From contig JAEWGS010000037.1 in assembly GCA_023388205.1 (NCBI GenBank), positions 1-23,579 on the forward strand: 23,579 nt of DNA, in the 5' to 3' direction. The notes beneath the pieces were generated by a model. That model was not told the origin of the DNA. It saw only the letters and a list, made by a program, of their open reading frames with translations, and ran no database searches. The position numbers and the translations under genes are program-made. The DNA comes from Bacillota bacterium (lineage in GTDB: Bacteria > Bacillota > Clostridia > Saccharofermentanales > Fastidiosipilaceae). Shown here piece after piece: positions 7,682 through 15,469 of this stretch; position 1 is the first letter of the stretch, and every line of letters starts with the position of its first letter.

Positions 7682-7723
7682 TTTCAACAATGTGAGCTCG
7701 ATATGAGCGTCTGATGCATGCGA

Positions 7724-7729
7724 TATAAT
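7724..7729 (+). promoter_or_regulatory. possible -10 box of aspS
   Basis: A perfect TATAAT lies 32 bp before the aspS ATG. No good -35 box is present 16-18 bp upstream (ATATGA at 7701-7706). The 79-bp gap is too short for a T-box leader and has no T-box-like sequence. Confidence 0.4.
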
Positions 7730-7760
7730 AGTTAGAAGTCGCACATGAGCGGAGGTAAAT

Positions 7761-9572
7761 ATGGGAGCGTTGCTCGGAGGCTGGAAACGCAGCACTGAAT
7801 TATTGGGTGCTGCTGAAGATCGTTTTTTGAATCAAGAGATTTGCGTGATGGGTTGGGTCAAGCGCCGCCGAAATTTGGGCGCGATGATTTTTGTCGATTT
7901 GCGCGATCGATCTGGGATTTTACAGTTGATCTTCGATGAGCAGATGTCAGATGACTTGCGTGAAAAAGCCCAAGAGCTTCGTCAAGAGTACGTGATTGCA
8001 GCCAAGGGAATTTTGCGCGAGAGGTCAAATCCGAACGAAGATTTGCCGACAGGGCGTGTTGAACTTCAAGTGCAAGAGCTCAAGATTTTGAGCCGTGCAG
8101 AGACGCCGCCTTTCGTGCTGGATGATGCGGAACAAGTTGGGGATGCTCTGAGATTGAAATATCGCTTCCTCGATTTGAGGAGACCTTATTATCAGAACAT
8201 TTTGCGTTTGCGGTCTGAGTTTTATATGGAGACTTTGAATTTCTTCCGCGAACATGGATTTAGTCATTTAGAGACGCCGATGCTAGGCAAGTCGACCCCA
8301 GAAGGTGCTCGCGATTATTTGGTGCCGAGCCGCGTGTTCCAAGGCCATTTTTTTGCCCTGCCTCAATCGCCGCAGCTTTATAAGCAAATTCTCATGATTT
8401 CAGGTTTTGACCGCTATGTGCAAATTGCGAGGTGCTTTCGTGACGAGGACCTGCGCGCGGATCGTCAACCTGAGTTTACGCAAATTGACGTTGAGATGAG
8501 TTTTGTCGATGTCGAAGATGTGTTGGCTGTAGGTGAAGGCTTCTGCGCCCATATGTTCAAGCATTTTTGGAATCGGCCTTGGCATGAACGATCGACCGAT
8601 TTGTCGAAACCTTTGCCGCGTCTCACTTATGAAGAGGCGATGCGCCGTTTTGGCTCTGACAAGCCGGATTTGCGTTTTGGCATGGAATTGCAAGATGTGA
8701 CAGACGTTGTGCGCGATATGAGCTTCCCCGTGTTTTCGGATTGTGTTGCTTCGGGTGGCCAGGTGGGGGCTTTGGTCGTTGAAGGGGGCGCGAGCATGAC
8801 GCGCAAGGAAATTGACGCTTTGGCGGAGGTCGTTAAAACCTATAAAGCCAAAGGCCTTGCCTGGCTGGTTCCTTCTGAAACGCCGCGCAGCTCGTTCAAC
8901 AAATTCTTGCAAGAAGGGGATGCTCAAAAGTTGCGTCAGGCGCTTTCGGCGCATGAAAACGATCTTTTGCTCTTTGTGGCAGACCAGAAGAAGATTGTTC
9001 AGGTCGCCTTGGGGCAATTGCGTTTGGCCTTGGCGGATCAATTAAATTTGATCCATGAAGATCAGGTGAGTGCGCTTTGGGTGACGGATTTCCCGCTCTT
9101 TGAATATTCTGAAGAAGAGGAGCGTTTTGTCGCTCAGCACCATCCATTTACGGCCGTGAATGATGAGGATCTGGAGAAGCTTGAGAGCGATCCAGGGAAT
9201 TGTTTGTCCAAAGCCTACGACCTCGTGATCAATGGTCAGGAGATGGGCGGCGGCTCCATTCGTATTCATGATCGCGAGTATCAGAAACGTGTTTTGCGTT
9301 GCTTAGGTTTCTCCGAAGCTTCGGCAGAGGAAAACTTCGGCTTTTTGCTCCGCGCTTTTGACTTCGGTGTGCCGCCTCACGGAGGCATTGCCTTTGGCTT
9401 CGACCGTTGGGTGATGCTTTTTGGCGGAACGGATAATATTCGCGACGTCATTGCTTTCCCAAAAGTTCAATCATCCGCTTGCTTGATGACCGAAGCTCCG
9501 GGCGAAGTTTCAGAGAAGCAGCTCCAAGAGTTGGCGCTTGAAATTTCAGGCGATCAAGTGGACAAACAGTAA
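7761..9572 (+). CDS. aspS: aspartate--tRNA ligase
   Basis: Class IIb aminoacyl-tRNA synthetase that charges tRNA-Asp in the cytoplasm. The 603 residues match the bacterial form (about 590 aa). The order is an N-terminal OB-fold anticodon domain (about 20-120, with GWVKRRRNLGAMIFVDLRDR), the catalytic core with motif 2 (FRDEDLRADRQPEFTQID), the bacterial GAD insertion domain (roughly 290-430), and motif 3 near the C-terminus (PHGGIAFGFDRW). The start ATG follows GGAGG. In the RRRNLG loop Leu39 occupies the position where, as I recall, discriminating enzymes have Leu and non-discriminating ones His, which hints at a tRNA-Asp-specific enzyme; this is weak evidence. hisS, a common upstream partner in Bacillota, is absent. 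The next gene starts 19 bp downstream, so the two are probably co-transcribed. Confidence 0.96.
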   Translation: MGALLGGWKRSTELLGAAEDRFLNQEICVMGWVKRRRNLGAMIFVDLRDRSGILQLIFDEQMSDDLREKAQELRQEYVIAAKGILRERSNPNEDLPTGRVELQVQELKILSRAETPPFVLDDAEQVGDALRLKYRFLDLRRPYYQNILRLRSEFYMETLNFFREHGFSHLETPMLGKSTPEGARDYLVPSRVFQGHFFALPQSPQLYKQILMISGFDRYVQIARCFRDEDLRADRQPEFTQIDVEMSFVDVEDVLAVGEGFCAHMFKHFWNRPWHERSTDLSKPLPRLTYEEAMRRFGSDKPDLRFGMELQDVTDVVRDMSFPVFSDCVASGGQVGALVVEGGASMTRKEIDALAEVVKTYKAKGLAWLVPSETPRSSFNKFLQEGDAQKLRQALSAHENDLLLFVADQKKIVQVALGQLRLALADQLNLIHEDQVSALWVTDFPLFEYSEEEERFVAQHHPFTAVNDEDLEKLESDPGNCLSKAYDLVINGQEMGGGSIRIHDREYQKRVLRCLGFSEASAEENFGFLLRAFDFGVPPHGGIAFGFDRWVMLFGGTDNIRDVIAFPKVQSSACLMTEAPGEVSEKQLQELALEISGDQVDKQ

Positions 9573-9591
9573 GTTGAAAGGGGGCCAAACG

Positions 9592-11814
9592 ATGAAAAAT
9601 TTGAATCCTTTTCGTAAGCGCCCCAAGAAGGTGCGCCCGGTCGAGCTGTCAGACGCGTTTGCACAAACGCTGATGGATCAACAAGCTGAGATCAACGATG
9701 GGCTTTTGACTTCTGCGTCGGACAAAGATCAGAATTCTGATTTTGTTGAGAAGGCGCATGTCGACGCACAAAGGCCGAGCATTCAGAGGATGGAAGCTCA
9801 AGCGGTTCATCAGTGGCCTGAACGCGACTTCCCTCAAGGGGATGAAGCCCTGGAATACAAGGAAGATGACTTAGATCTGACGGGCCCTTTCCAAAAGCCT
9901 GAAGTTAGGCGCATCGCCGCCAATCCGGCCGCATCGATGCATACAGCTTGGGGTGAAGGCCTGGAAGATAAGGGCTATGGTCCAGGGATCCAAAGCCCCG
10001 TCGATGATGATTTTTGGGAAGAATTTGCGGCCCATAGCGAAAAGCGCATCGAAGCCATGCCGAGTGTTGCACCCTCATCGAGTGCGGACATTTTGCCGCC
10101 CAAGAGCGTGGCGGATTTTCCTCAGGTCAGCGAAAAAAGTGCGCGCCGCTTTTTGTTTTTCAAAAGGTCAACGAACGAAGCCGAAGCCAAAGTTGAAGCT
10201 GAGCCTAAAATCGTGGAACAAGATGAGCCAAGTGCGTCTGACTTACCACAAGATCAGCGCCAATTGCGCAAAAGCCTCGAGGAAGAACATGCACAGGAAG
10301 ACTACGTCGATGTGGCGTCACTCGAATTGCGCGCTCAGACTGAGACCGTCGATTTATCTGAGTTCACTGATGAAGAGCTGCGTTCAGTCGGTATTTATGA
10401 TCGAAACCAGGTTTCTCCGGAGTTGTTGACGCAATTGCTCGAGGATTTGGATTCGAGTTCAGTTGAGGACGTCGCAGGTGACGCAGATGGAGAAGACGTG
10501 CCCGCGCATGATCAGGATGAAAGTGTCGTCTTACAAGATGCAAGTGAAGACGCAGCGACGCAGCAAGAAGATGAGCGGGAGAACGCGCTGCAAGAAGAGC
10601 AACAAGAACAGGTGCTTCGAGCCTTCGAATCAGAGCTGGATTCGCAAAAGCAAGATGACATTGAGGCTGTATATCATGATGCTGCATATGACGATGCGGC
10701 CGTATATGAGGATGCTGTAGAACGCTTTGATGGCGCAGAATTGCATGATTTGATTGATTCAGAAGCATCTACAGCATTGCCGCGCGCGGTGAGTCCATTT
10801 AGGGTTTCTCGCGTTCCTGATGGAAGGGATGAATCTGAAACGCAGGTATCTCATCGCGCTTTTGCCCGGGGGCGGCAGGATGTTGCTCGGGACCGACAAG
10901 ATGTTGCCCGGGAGCGACAGGATAAGGGATCGAAGCAAGAGGCGCTTTCAAACCACGATTTTGACCACAAAATGAGATTGCGCTCGGCGAGTGGCGAAAA
11001 TGCGATCCACAGTACCATTCGGATTAAACGCCCCAATCATAAAATGAGAAGTCAAAACACACCGCGCCTTTATCGAGCTGGAGAAGCAGAGCGCTTGCGC
11101 CAGCGAGACTTGCTGAATGAAAATTTTGCTAAAAAAAGGGCTCGGATGCGCCGACCGCTAGACATTCTTGAACTCCCTGATGCGCCGGTGTATGAAATCC
11201 CTGAAAGTCAGAAGGAGATCAATCCCTTACATATGATTTTGCCAGCGAATTTAGATGTTTTTCAAGCTCAGGACACGAAAAAACAGGTTTTCTTCGAGAT
11301 TATGGATTGGGTCAAAGTGATTTTGCTCGCCTTAATTTTAGGACTGGGGCTGACCCAGTTTGTGATCCAGAGGAATCAGGTAGAAGGAAAATCTATGGTG
11401 CCGACTTTGGAAAATGGAGAGCAGCTGATCGTTGAAAAGATGAGCCGTTACTTCGGTTTGCCAAGCTACACTGAGATTATTACCTTCCGCCACCCCGATG
11501 AGAGTCGCAAAGACAGCCATTTGGTGAAACGCGTCATTGGCCTGCCGGGTGATCATATTGAAATTAGAGACGGCAAGGTCTACCGAAATGGCATCCAAGT
11601 CGATGAGCCTTATTTGGGATCAGGCGTGGTGACCTCCGGTGCGGATCGTGGCTTTGATGATGTGGTTGTTGCAGAGGGTGAAATTTACGTGCTCGGGGAC
11701 AATCGAAGTGTTAGTTCAGATAGCCGCTTTTTTGGTCCGATTAAGATGAACTTAGTCGAGGGGCATGTGCTCATTCGCATCTGGCCGCTCACCCATTTTC
11801 GCTGGTTCCGATAA
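9592..11814 (+). CDS. lepB: signal peptidase I with a very long acidic N-terminal extension
   Basis: Membrane Ser/Lys protease that removes signal peptides from exported proteins. The catalytic unit is confined to the C-terminal ~170 of 740 residues: a membrane helix at about 574-594 (VKVILLALILGLGLTQFVI), box B with nucleophile Ser601 (GKSMVPTL), box D with general base Lys646 (VKRVIGLPGD), and box E (LGDNRSVSSDSRFFGPI). Gram-positive type I peptidases are normally about 170-200 residues. Here about 560 extra residues precede the helix. They start with a basic patch (MKNLNPFRKRPKK), are then rich in Glu, Asp, Gln and Ala with no recognisable domain, and end in an Arg-rich stretch before the helix. 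Known topology would place the extension in the cytoplasm. The ATG at 9592 is chosen for its AAAGGGGG site; an in-frame upstream ATG at 9538 lies inside aspS. Confidence 0.9.
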   Translation: MKNLNPFRKRPKKVRPVELSDAFAQTLMDQQAEINDGLLTSASDKDQNSDFVEKAHVDAQRPSIQRMEAQAVHQWPERDFPQGDEALEYKEDDLDLTGPFQKPEVRRIAANPAASMHTAWGEGLEDKGYGPGIQSPVDDDFWEEFAAHSEKRIEAMPSVAPSSSADILPPKSVADFPQVSEKSARRFLFFKRSTNEAEAKVEAEPKIVEQDEPSASDLPQDQRQLRKSLEEEHAQEDYVDVASLELRAQTETVDLSEFTDEELRSVGIYDRNQVSPELLTQLLEDLDSSSVEDVAGDADGEDVPAHDQDESVVLQDASEDAATQQEDERENALQEEQQEQVLRAFESELDSQKQDDIEAVYHDAAYDDAAVYEDAVERFDGAELHDLIDSEASTALPRAVSPFRVSRVPDGRDESETQVSHRAFARGRQDVARDRQDVARERQDKGSKQEALSNHDFDHKMRLRSASGENAIHSTIRIKRPNHKMRSQNTPRLYRAGEAERLRQRDLLNENFAKKRARMRRPLDILELPDAPVYEIPESQKEINPLHMILPANLDVFQAQDTKKQVFFEIMDWVKVILLALILGLGLTQFVIQRNQVEGKSMVPTLENGEQLIVEKMSRYFGLPSYTEIITFRHPDESRKDSHLVKRVIGLPGDHIEIRDGKVYRNGIQVDEPYLGSGVVTSGADRGFDDVVVAEGEIYVLGDNRSVSSDSRFFGPIKMNLVEGHVLIRIWPLTHFRWFR
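10873..10935 (+). repeat. three 21-bp tandem repeats in the lepB extension
   Basis: The codons encode RQDVARD, RQDVARE and RQDKGSK (residues 428-448), a seven-residue unit repeated three times with the third copy degenerate. A second short repetitive stretch encodes Tyr-Asp/His-Asp-Ala-Ala units near 10670-10720. Both mark the extension as low-complexity sequence that probably grows and shrinks by slippage. Confidence 0.85.
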
Positions 11815-11875
11815 GAGCTGAGCTATAAGTTAAAACAGACAAAATGAGATCCGTGTAGATCTACATTCAAATTTA

Positions 11876-11906
11876 AGAAAAAGAAAATAAGAAAAAGAAA
11901 AAAGGA
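11876..11906 (+). repeat. A/G-rich direct repeat before lepA
   Basis: The unit AAGAAAAAGAAAA occurs twice in a row, running into the AAAAGGAA ribosome binding site of lepA. The purine-rich, unstructured leader may help ribosome loading; that is inference. A similar tract occurs at about 23301-23334. Confidence 0.55.
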
Positions 11907-11912
11907 ATAGAC

Positions 11913-13724
11913 ATGTCTTCTGATAGACAAGCCCACATCCGTAATTTTTGTATTATTGCCCACATTGATCATGGCAAATCGACGCTCGCAGACTGTCTCA
12001 TTTCCGAGACGGGCCTTTTGACTGAACGCGAGATGCAAGCGCAGGTGCTCGACAATATGGATATTGAGCGCGAACGCGGAATCACGATCAAAGCCCAGGC
12101 GACGACCATGGTGTACCGCGCGGCAAATGGCGAGACCTATGAGCTCAATTTGATTGATACGCCGGGACACGTTGACTTTAACTACGAGGTATCGCGCAGC
12201 TTGGCCGCCTGTGAAGGGGCGGTCTTGGTTGTGGATGCGGCGCAGGGTATTGAAGCTCAAACTTTGGCGAACACCTATTTGGCGATTGATCACAACTTGG
12301 AAATTTTGCCTGTGATCAACAAGATTGATTTGCCAGCTGCACGTCCAGAAGAAGTTAAGAACGAGATCGAAGATGTGATTGGCATCGAAGCGCAGCACGC
12401 TCCGATGATTTCCGCGAAGAATAAGATAAATATTCCGGAAGTTTTGGAGCGCATTGTTTCAGATTTGCCTGCGCCTTCGGGACGTGAGGATGCGCCGCTC
12501 AAGGCCTTGGTTTTCGATTCAGAATACGACGCTTATCGCGGTGTGATTGTCCATGTGCGCATCTTTGAAGGAGAGGTGCATAAGGGCGATGAGATTCGCT
12601 TTATGCACACGGGAAAAAGCTTCGTTGTCACCGAAGTGGGCGATTTCAAAGCCGGACAGCCCGTTCCGACAGATGGGCTCCGTGCGGGCAACGTGGGATA
12701 TATTACGGCTTCAATTAAGAACGTGCGGGATTCAAAAGTGGGTGATACGGTGACTTTGAAGAACCGCCCCTGTGATGAAGCGCTGCCTGGATATAAGGAA
12801 GCGGTGCGCATGGTTTTTTGTGGCCTCTATCCGACGGATTCGGCTCGCTACGAAGACTTGCGTGAAGCTTTGGAAAAACTCCAGATTAATGATGGATCGC
12901 TCTCTTTTGAACCTGAAACATCGAAGGCTTTGGGCTTTGGTTTTCGCTGTGGCTTCCTCGGGCTTTTGCATTATGAAATCGTACAAGAACGCCTCGAGCG
13001 TGAGTTTAATCTCGACTTGATCTCAACGGCGCCATCTGTGGAATATAAGGCGATTCTCACCAATGGAACGGAAGTGCGTGTCGATAATCCGACGAATATG
13101 CCGGACTTTTCTGAGATTCAAGAGATGCAAGAGCCGATTGTCGCGGCGACGATCATGACGCCCAAAGAGTACATCGGAAATATCATGGAGCTGTGCCAGG
13201 ATCGCAGAGGCTTTTTCCACAATATGGAATATCTCGATGAGCACCGTGTGGCCATGCACTACGATATGCCGCTCAATGAGATTATCTACGACTTTTTTGA
13301 TGCGCTTAAATCGCGCTCGAGAGGCTATGCGTCTTTGGACTACGAGATGAAAGCTTACCAGACGAGTAAGCTCGTCAAAATGGATATCTTGCTGAACGGG
13401 GACGTGGTGGACGCTTTGAGTTTCATTTTCCACGCGGACAAAGTTTACGCAAGAGCTAGACGCATGTGTGAAAAACTGAAAGACAATATACCGCGCCAGC
13501 AATTTGAAGTGCCGATTCAGGCTGCGATTGGGGGCAAGATCATCGCTAGGGAGACCGTGCGGGCTTATCGCAAAGACGTATTGGCTAAGTGCTACGGCGG
13601 TGATATTACGCGTAAGAAAAAGCTCCTCGAGAAACAAAAAGAGGGCAAGAAGCGCATGCGACAAGTGGGTTCAGTCGAGGTTCCTCAAGAAGCCTTCATG
13701 AGTGTGCTCAAATTAGATGAGTAA
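11913..13724 (+). CDS. lepA: elongation factor 4 (LepA), ribosome-associated GTPase
   Basis: Translational GTPase related to EF-G that acts on the ribosome and is implicated in initiation and 30S biogenesis. The 603-residue length is standard. The G domain shows G1 AHIDHGKST near the start, the switch I region ERERGITIK, G3 DTPGHVDF and G4 NKIDLP. EF-G-like domains II, III and V follow, then the LepA-specific C-terminal domain, with ARETVRAYRKDVLAKCYGGD and the basic KRMRQVGSVEVPQEAF tail. The start ATG follows AAAAGGAATAGAC. It is 98 bp downstream of lepB; the lepB-lepA pairing is widespread. It converges on the downstream repressor gene with a 16-bp gap, and its likely terminator lies inside that gene. 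Confidence 0.97.
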   Translation: MSSDRQAHIRNFCIIAHIDHGKSTLADCLISETGLLTEREMQAQVLDNMDIERERGITIKAQATTMVYRAANGETYELNLIDTPGHVDFNYEVSRSLAACEGAVLVVDAAQGIEAQTLANTYLAIDHNLEILPVINKIDLPAARPEEVKNEIEDVIGIEAQHAPMISAKNKINIPEVLERIVSDLPAPSGREDAPLKALVFDSEYDAYRGVIVHVRIFEGEVHKGDEIRFMHTGKSFVVTEVGDFKAGQPVPTDGLRAGNVGYITASIKNVRDSKVGDTVTLKNRPCDEALPGYKEAVRMVFCGLYPTDSARYEDLREALEKLQINDGSLSFEPETSKALGFGFRCGFLGLLHYEIVQERLEREFNLDLISTAPSVEYKAILTNGTEVRVDNPTNMPDFSEIQEMQEPIVAATIMTPKEYIGNIMELCQDRRGFFHNMEYLDEHRVAMHYDMPLNEIIYDFFDALKSRSRGYASLDYEMKAYQTSKLVKMDILLNGDVVDALSFIFHADKVYARARRMCEKLKDNIPRQQFEVPIQAAIGGKIIARETVRAYRKDVLAKCYGGDITRKKKLLEKQKEGKKRMRQVGSVEVPQEAFMSVLKLDE

Positions 13725-13740
13725 ATGGGTTAAGCTCAAT

Positions 13741-14418
13741 TTATCGTGCGCCTTTGATAGTTTCAACAAAGATCATTTCAGCAGCGCGTTGGCTCAAATG
13801 GAGCTCACGCGCTGTTTTTCTGTTGGCGTTAGACACTTTGAGGTGCAAGGGGCCACCGAAGTCGCTTTGCGCGAGGACCTGAATCTTGTCTTCCAAGGAT
13901 AAGCCACAGCGCTCAAGATAATCCAAGAGTTCGGCCTCTTCTTCGATGCGACAGACTTGAGCACAATCGCCTGCGGGTACATCAGAGAGGGGTAAAAGTT
14001 TACGCGCATCTTTGGTTGCGCCGGGTCGGGGGACTCGGGCTCCGTGAGGGCAAGTAACGGGGTAGTCTAAGAAGTGGTCCAAGCGCTCCATAAGGCGTTC
14101 GCTGGTTGCATGCTCGAGAAGATCTGCTTCCGCGTGGGCTTCTGCTAGTCGATAGCCGAGATGACGAACCAAAAAAACTTCCCAAATTTCATGGCTGCGC
14201 ACGAGATTCAAACAGGCTTCGCGTCCCTTTTCGGTCAAAATACAACCTTTGTAAGGTTCGTACTCAATCAGTTCTTCTTTGGCCAGACGTCCGAGCATAT
14301 CCGTGACCGAAGGCGCCTGGACCCCGAGTCGCCCGATGAGCGCTTTAGACGCAACGCGTTCCTTGCGTCCGCCTAGATGCCAAATTGCTTTGAGATAATC
14401 CTCTTTTGAATGATGCAT
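13741..14418 (-). CDS. DtxR/MntR-family metal-dependent transcriptional repressor
   Basis: Metalloregulator that binds operators when loaded with Mn2+ or Fe2+. The 225-residue protein has an N-terminal winged helix (about 5-65, KALIGRLGVQAPSVTDMLGRLAKEE), a dimerisation and metal domain (about 66-140), and a C-terminal SH3/FeoA-like domain (about 145-220), so it is the long DtxR-type architecture. Candidate ligands are Asp7, His76, Glu80, Asp99, Glu102 and His103. Asp at position 7, where iron-sensing DtxR has Met, matches manganese-sensing MntR, and Asp99 stands where MntR has Glu and DtxR Cys. This favours Mn sensing (inference). The start at 14418 follows AAAGGAAGG. The frame stays open upstream to 14487, but that stretch holds an inverted repeat and no binding site. 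Divergent dps followed by a Mn-type SOD gene makes regulation of that pair plausible. Confidence 0.9.
   Translation of the reverse strand: MHHSKEDYLKAIWHLGGRKERVASKALIGRLGVQAPSVTDMLGRLAKEELIEYEPYKGCILTEKGREACLNLVRSHEIWEVFLVRHLGYRLAEAHAEADLLEHATSERLMERLDHFLDYPVTCPHGARVPRPGATKDARKLLPLSDVPAGDCAQVCRIEEEAELLDYLERCGLSLEDKIQVLAQSDFGGPLHLKVSNANRKTARELHLSQRAAEMIFVETIKGAR
13782..13819 (+). terminator. intrinsic terminator of lepA, located inside the 3' end of the convergent repressor gene
   Basis: CAGCGCGT-T-GGCTC pairs with GAGCT-C-ACGCGCTG around an AAATG loop, with a single mismatch and one G-U pair, and is followed by five T on the + strand. The convergent gene has no equivalent T-run on its own strand. 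The final ~75 bp of the repressor gene therefore also serve to stop lepA transcription. Confidence 0.75.
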
Positions 14419-14582
14419 AGCCTTCCTTTCGTGGCTCGCGTTGATTGACGTGCTGACGCATGCGCTGATGCGTGTCGATTCGTTCATGCGTGTGCTTGTC
14501 GCGTCAAAGTTTTGCGTTTGGATTTTAGCACGAGCCTGTCATTGGGTGCAGCGATGGACGAAAATGGAGGAAATAAAATTGT

Positions 14583-14598
14583 ACGAAATAAGTTTCGT
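14583..14598. promoter_or_regulatory. perfect inverted repeat ACGAAA-N4-TTTCGT
   Basis: A 6+4+6 perfect dyad about 165 bp upstream of the repressor start. On the minus strand a TACAAT hexamer lies just downstream (14578-14583), so it could be an operator at a repressor-gene promoter. It does not match the classic DtxR or MntR consensus. Confidence 0.4.
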
Positions 14599-14690
14599 GG
14601 AAAGCGTTTATGAAATTCTTGGATCACTTTAGACGGGGTTGCAGAATGAGGCACAGAGTGGGGCGTGGTCATAGGCAAAAGGTTCAGCTC

Positions 14691-14723
14691 GCATCCAGTT
14701 TGCATTCAGTTTGCATCTGGTTT
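14691..14723. repeat. three tandem 11-bp repeats upstream of dps
   Basis: GCATCCAGTTT, GCATTCAGTTT and GCATCTGGTTT follow one another without gaps. Eleven bases is about one helical turn, the spacing used by OmpR/PhoB-type response regulators on direct repeats. The array lies about 150-180 bp before the dps ATG. No repeat-encoded peptide or gene is involved. Confidence 0.8.
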
Positions 14724-14812
14724 AATTGCGAACATTTCTTAAACATCTGCGCGTGACTTCGGCGATGTAACTTCGGTGCGCGAAAAAAATCTTGAGCCGA
14801 GTAGAATTAAAG

Positions 14813-14842
14813 CATCAGCTGATGGCTGATCAAAAATATACT
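14813..14842 (+). promoter_or_regulatory. palindrome overlapping the predicted dps promoter
   Basis: CATCAGCTGATG (14813-14824) is a perfect 12-bp palindrome. An alternative dyad uses ATCAGC (14814-14819) with GCTGAT (14825-14830). With the -10 candidate TATACT at 14837-14842, the palindrome would cover the -35 and spacer, the usual place for a repressor operator. Confidence 0.45.
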
Positions 14843-14873
14843 TATTGTGACAAATTTAGGAGGCGTATAGATC

Positions 14874-15314
14874 ATGAAGAAGTCCATGAAGAAACTTGAT
14901 ACCTATCTCGCAAATCTTTATGTTGCGAATGTTTATTTGCACTATTTGCACTGGAACGTTGTGGGTCCGGCTTTTAAGACGGTGCACGAATATCTCGAAG
15001 CGCTCTACGATGAGACCTTTGAAAACTTGGATGAAGTGGCCGAGCTTCAGAAGATGAACGGCGTTTATCCGAAGGCTTCGATGAAGAGCTACCTCGAGCT
15101 GACCACGCTCAAGGAATTCGAAAGCGACAAGGACATCGAGCAGAAAAAGGCTGTTGAGCTCGCGGTTGCCTTGCTCAAGGAATTGAGAAAGACGGCGCTT
15201 GATACCCGTGAGACGGCGGACGAAGAAGAATTCTTCCAAGTGGCGAACATGATGGAAGATCAAGTCACGAATTACGACAAGCACATCTGGTTCTTGGAGA
15301 GCATGCTGAAGTAA
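14874..15314 (+). CDS. dps: Dps / ferritin-like DNA-protection protein
   Basis: Cytoplasmic dodecameric mini-ferritin that oxidises and stores iron using peroxide, limiting Fenton damage. The 146-residue protein is a single four-helix-bundle domain of normal length. The inter-subunit ferroxidase ligands are visible: His26 (LHWNVVG), His38, Asp53 and Glu57 (ENLDEVAE). A short lysine-rich N-terminus (MKKSMKKLD) could contact DNA, but it is brief, so DNA binding is uncertain. The ATG is preceded by TTAGGAGGCG. It has its own terminator and a promoter region crowded with repeats and a palindrome. It is divergent from a DtxR/MntR-type repressor and upstream of the superoxide dismutase gene, so control by metal or oxidative stress is likely. 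Confidence 0.93.
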   Translation: MKKSMKKLDTYLANLYVANVYLHYLHWNVVGPAFKTVHEYLEALYDETFENLDEVAELQKMNGVYPKASMKSYLELTTLKEFESDKDIEQKKAVELAVALLKELRKTALDTRETADEEEFFQVANMMEDQVTNYDKHIWFLESMLK

Positions 15315-15344
15315 TTGATAAATGTGTGCACTTTGTGAGATTGA

Positions 15345-15370
15345 AGCGGTCCAAATCGGACCGCTTTTTT
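15345..15370 (+). terminator. intrinsic terminator of dps
   Basis: AGCGGTCC (15345-15352) pairs with the GGACCGC arm (15358-15364) around AAATC and is followed by six T. Confidence 0.92.
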
Positions 15371-15409
15371 ATTATTTGTAGCAAAAATCATGTGTGGGCG
15401 GAGGCAACT

Positions 15410-15439
15410 TTGTTAGACTTAAAAGCAAGAAACTTAAAT
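15410..15439 (+). promoter_or_regulatory. predicted promoter of the superoxide dismutase gene
   Basis: TTGTTA (15410-15415) and TTAAAT (15434-15439) are 18 bp apart, about 30 bp before the start. ACTTAAA occurs twice across the promoter (15417-15423 and 15432-15438), possibly a regulatory direct repeat. Confidence 0.4.
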
Positions 15440-15469
15440 CTAGCTCACATAGGAAAGGGAGGATTTATT

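Larger units (their letters stand above)
14419..14873. promoter_or_regulatory. repeat-rich divergent control region between the repressor gene and dps
   Basis: This 455-bp stretch has no supported gene. From left to right it holds an inverted repeat ACGCAT-GCGCTG-ATGCGT (about 14455-14472), a perfect inverted repeat ACGAAA-TAAG-TTTCGT (14583-14598), three 11-bp tandem repeats (14691-14723), two further ACAT-beginning 11-mers (about 14733-14754), a direct repeat ACTTCGG (14756-14762 and 14770-14776), and the palindrome CATCAGCTGATG (14813-14824) next to a TATACT -10 candidate (14837-14842). It is unusually dense in candidate protein-binding sites. Confidence 0.6.

Noticed and set aside
7682..7760. 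A T-box leader for aspS
   Set aside because: The 79-bp gap is too short and has no T-box-like sequence or terminator.
14419..14487. A 23-residue N-terminal extension of the DtxR/MntR-like repressor
   Set aside because: The internal ATG at 14418 has a strong AAAGGAAGG site and matches family N-termini; the extension overlaps an inverted repeat.
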